This document shows, in pieces, positions 4,697 through 6,333 of a stretch of DNA of 6,333 nt; position 1 is the first letter of the stretch; each line of letters opens with the position of its first letter. A model generated the notes under the pieces. The model was not told the origin of the DNA. It made no database searches and saw nothing but the letters and a program-made list of their open reading frames with translations. The translations under genes were made by a program, and so were the position numbers. Source of the stretch: Deltaproteobacteria bacterium (GTDB lineage Bacteria; Myxococcota_A; SURF-8); the NCBI GenBank assembly GCA_029570245.1, contig JAKQSH010000366.1, positions 1-6,333 on the forward strand. Direction: 5' to 3'.

Positions 4697-5438
4697 AATT
4701 TCGACCGAAAAATCAGGAAACGCTTTCGTTATTGTGCCACTGCTGCTTTCACTGCTGGCACACGGCGCTTTCTACGGAATGTCGGACGAATGGGCCCGCA
4801 TTCAAAAAAGACATTTCGGCGCTTCAAGCGTTGAAATTCAGGTTCGCACTCCCGCCCCCGCAAAGCCCGAACCCGCCATATCACAGCAGCAACCTGCACC
4901 GCTTCCCGAAAAACGGAAGCCCGAAAAACTTCCGCAGCCCCCTGCGCCCGCTCCCAACACCGAAAAGCCGGTTCCGCCCAGCGAAAAAGCGGCGGAGCCG
5001 GTTTTCGGCGTCACTGCGGATTCGGTGGCGGACTCGAACGGCGGCGTGGCGGTGCGCGTGGGCAATACGCTTGAAAAAAGCATGGAAAAAGAATTCACGC
5101 CGCCTTCCGAAGTCGGCGCGTTGTCGGAAAAGAAGCGTGAAATCAGACCGGTTCCGGCATACGAACTCACGGTGACGCCTACCTTCAAAATCAAGGTTGA
5201 ACCCGATTTCCCCGAAGAGCTGCGCAAGGCCGGAGTGGAAGGCGTGGTGCAGCTGGAACTGCTTATAGGAGAAGAAGGGCGCGTGCTTAAAATCCGCGTG
5301 TTGCAGGCTCCCGACCGCCGTCTGGCTTCGGCGGCCATAGCGGCGGCCAAAAAGTCGCTGTTCAATCCCGGCATGATGGGCGATCGTCCGGTGCCGGTGA
5401 AAATAAAAATTCCATACAGATTCGTACTTGAAAGCTGA
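4689..5438 (+). CDS. TonB-family energy transducer
   Basis: 249 residues from ATG 4689, which has AAGAGG (4676-4681) seven bases upstream; an in-frame ATG at 4668 would add seven residues but has a poorer site. One membrane segment (about 13-30) contains SLLAH, reproducing the Ser-xxx-His spacing of the E. coli TonB segment that responds to ExbB/ExbD (here Ser21 and His25). Residues 54-104 are a Pro/Lys/Glu-rich spacer for crossing the periplasm. A patch at 105-127 (FGVTADSV, AVRVGNTL) precedes the C-terminal domain at about 160-249. That domain has the TonB features PDFPEELRKAGVEGVV, a central GEEGRV turn, an Ala-rich helix and a final PVKIKIPYRFVL strand. The protein would carry proton-motive energy from ExbB/ExbD in the inner membrane to the receptor encoded just downstream. 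No exbB or exbD is in the window. The family call is firm; it may be one of several TonBs and dedicated to this receptor. Confidence 0.93.
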   Translation: MLKISTEKSGNAFVIVPLLLSLLAHGAFYGMSDEWARIQKRHFGASSVEIQVRTPAPAKPEPAISQQQPAPLPEKRKPEKLPQPPAPAPNTEKPVPPSEKAAEPVFGVTADSVADSNGGVAVRVGNTLEKSMEKEFTPPSEVGALSEKKREIRPVPAYELTVTPTFKIKVEPDFPEELRKAGVEGVVQLELLIGEEGRVLKIRVLQAPDRRLASAAIAAAKKSLFNPGMMGDRPVPVKIKIPYRFVLES

Positions 5439-5458
5439 ACCCGGAAAGGAGTTTATCC

Positions 5459-5572
5459 GTGATCAAATTGTTCGCACTGCTGCTTCTGGTCTGCGCTCTG
5501 CTGATTATCAGCGACCGTCTGGGCGACAGACAGGTTGAAATCAAGGCGCCCGGAAATTCCGGCAACCGTTGA
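5459..5572 (+). CDS. 37-residue single-span membrane peptide between tonB and the receptor
   Basis: GTG 5459 has AAGGAG (5446-5451) at seven bases, as good as any site in the window; the stop is TGA at 5570-5572. It sits 20 bases after the tonB-like stop and 11 bases before the receptor start, clearly within the operon. Residues 4-17 are a hydrophobic span (LFALLLLVCALLII), followed by a charged tail with Asp19, Arg20, Asp23, Arg24, Glu27 and Lys29. Cys12 lies in the middle of the hydrophobic stretch, so a transmembrane peptide is more likely than a lipoprotein. I do not recognise the family. It could be an accessory of the TonB complex, or merely couple translation to the receptor, whose own site (GAGG, 5571-5574) overlaps its stop codon. 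Confidence 0.6.
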   Translation: MIKLFALLLLVCALLIISDRLGDRQVEIKAPGNSGNR

Positions 5573-5583
5573 GGCGATAAAAA

Positions 5584-6333
5584 ATGAACATCAAAGCGTC
5601 CGAAAAATCCAAATACCTGTCAGAAGCCGCAAAGGCTCAGGCAGAAATCATACACATCGACGAACACCGCAGACCGCAGCCGTGCAAGCTGCTGTCTGAA
5701 GGCGAATGGCTGCGGAAACTTTCGCGCAGCGGCGGCTGGCTGGCATATGCACCCTGGCTGGCGCTGGCTCTGTTTTTCTTTGCGCCGACGGCTTTTGCGG
5801 CAGAGGAAGTTCAGGCCGACGGCGGCGAAGAAGCCGATGTGGAATGGGTTGACGAAGATGTGCAGATTGAAGGCGGCAGCGCCGCAGAAACGACAGCACC
5901 GGTCGGGCCTTCAAATTTCGTCGGAATGCTCAAAGAGCGCGGCACGCGCCGCCCGGTGGCCGATGCCACCGTTTACATCGGCGGCGGTGAGTTCGAAGTC
6001 GTCAGCGATGAGGCGGGGCGCTTTGAAATCTACCTGCCTCCCGGCGAATATGAAGTCAAGATTCCCAGCACACAGTATGAAACTTTTACCACGAAGGAAA
6101 GTGTTGCGGCAGGCGAAGTGACCGAGGCCGTTTACTACATGGAGCCGAAAGTTTACCGCACGCTGGAAGTGGTGGTGCACGGAAAGAAAGAACAGAAGGA
6201 AGTTTCGCGGCGCGTGCTGACAATCGAAGAAGCCGACCTGATACCCGGCGCCAACGGAGATGCGGTGCGCGTGGTAAACAATCTGCCGGGTGTGGCGCGC
6301 GGCGGCAGCAGCGGCGACGGCGTGGTGGTGCGA
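5584..6333 (+). CDS. TonB-dependent outer-membrane receptor with carboxypeptidase-regulatory-like domain, N-terminal part
   Basis: The frame is open from ATG 5584 to the right edge (250 codons), so the beta-barrel is outside the window. GAGG (5571-5574) lies nine bases upstream. A hydrophobic stretch at 52-72 ending in PTAFA predicts signal cleavage after Ala72, but it is preceded by 51 mostly polar residues, unusually long for a signal n-region; no in-frame ATG, GTG or TTG gives a shorter start. Residues 76-105 are acidic. Residues 112-188 form a carboxypeptidase-regulatory-like beta-sandwich (RPVADATVYIGG, SDEAGRFEIYLPPGEYEVKI). LEVVVHG (194-200) resembles a TonB box. The plug domain follows, starting with LTIEEADLIPG and VVNNLPGVARGGSSGD. 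The product would import a ligand across the outer membrane using the TonB encoded upstream. The substrate cannot be told from this part; SusC-type glycan uptake is not implied, as no SusD-like gene is seen. Confidence 0.92.
   Translation, partial: MNIKASEKSKYLSEAAKAQAEIIHIDEHRRPQPCKLLSEGEWLRKLSRSGGWLAYAPWLALALFFFAPTAFAAEEVQADGGEEADVEWVDEDVQIEGGSAAETTAPVGPSNFVGMLKERGTRRPVADATVYIGGGEFEVVSDEAGRFEIYLPPGEYEVKIPSTQYETFTTKESVAAGEVTEAVYYMEPKVYRTLEVVVHGKKEQKEVSRRVLTIEEADLIPGANGDAVRVVNNLPGVARGGSSGDGVVVR

Overview
The window looks like chromosomal DNA from a Gram-negative (diderm) bacterium. It encodes lipoproteins, a TonB energy transducer and an outer-membrane TonB-dependent receptor. GC is moderately high in the genes and lower between them. 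The DksA-like protein has the cysteine-poor zinc-finger region known from Alphaproteobacteria and some other lineages. The pairing of a proline-rich TonB with a carboxypeptidase-regulatory-domain receptor resembles deltaproteobacterial or myxobacterial arrangements. The phylum cannot be fixed from sequence reading alone. I see no insertion sequence, phage gene, CRISPR array, tRNA or rRNA.

Layout. (1) Positions 1-1472, minus strand: the N-terminal 490 residues of a prolyl-oligopeptidase (S9) family peptidase with a lipoprotein-like signal; it runs off the left edge before the catalytic serine. (2) 1473-1662: a divergent promoter region, with a perfect -10 box reading left, a TTGACA-N17-GATAAA promoter reading right and a strong hairpin in the right-hand leader. 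(3) 1663-3655, plus strand: two paralogous lipoproteins built from parvulin (PpiC-type) peptidyl-prolyl isomerase domains, the first with three domains in a row and the second with one between Pro/Ala-rich arms. A GC-rich stem-loop separates them and a strong terminator follows. (4) 3711-3922: a gap with an imperfect REP-like palindrome. (5) 3923-4297: a DksA/TraR-family RNA-polymerase-binding protein lacking three of the four zinc cysteines, followed by its own terminator. (6) 4298-4639: about 340 bases without a convincing gene, holding several small hairpins. (7) 4640-6333: a probable TonB transport operon, comprising a possible 18-codon leader ORF in a structured leader, a TonB-like protein, a 37-residue membrane peptide and the first 250 residues of a TonB-dependent receptor that runs off the right edge.

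The genes fit an envelope theme: periplasmic folding factors, a lipoprotein-type peptidase and a TonB-powered outer-membrane transporter. The DksA-like gene between them is an independent transcription unit. Nothing here is a clear-cut new system. The points most worth a second look are the triple-parvulin lipoprotein with mixed active-site residues and its paralog, the structured leader in front of tonB, and the small membrane protein between tonB and the receptor.
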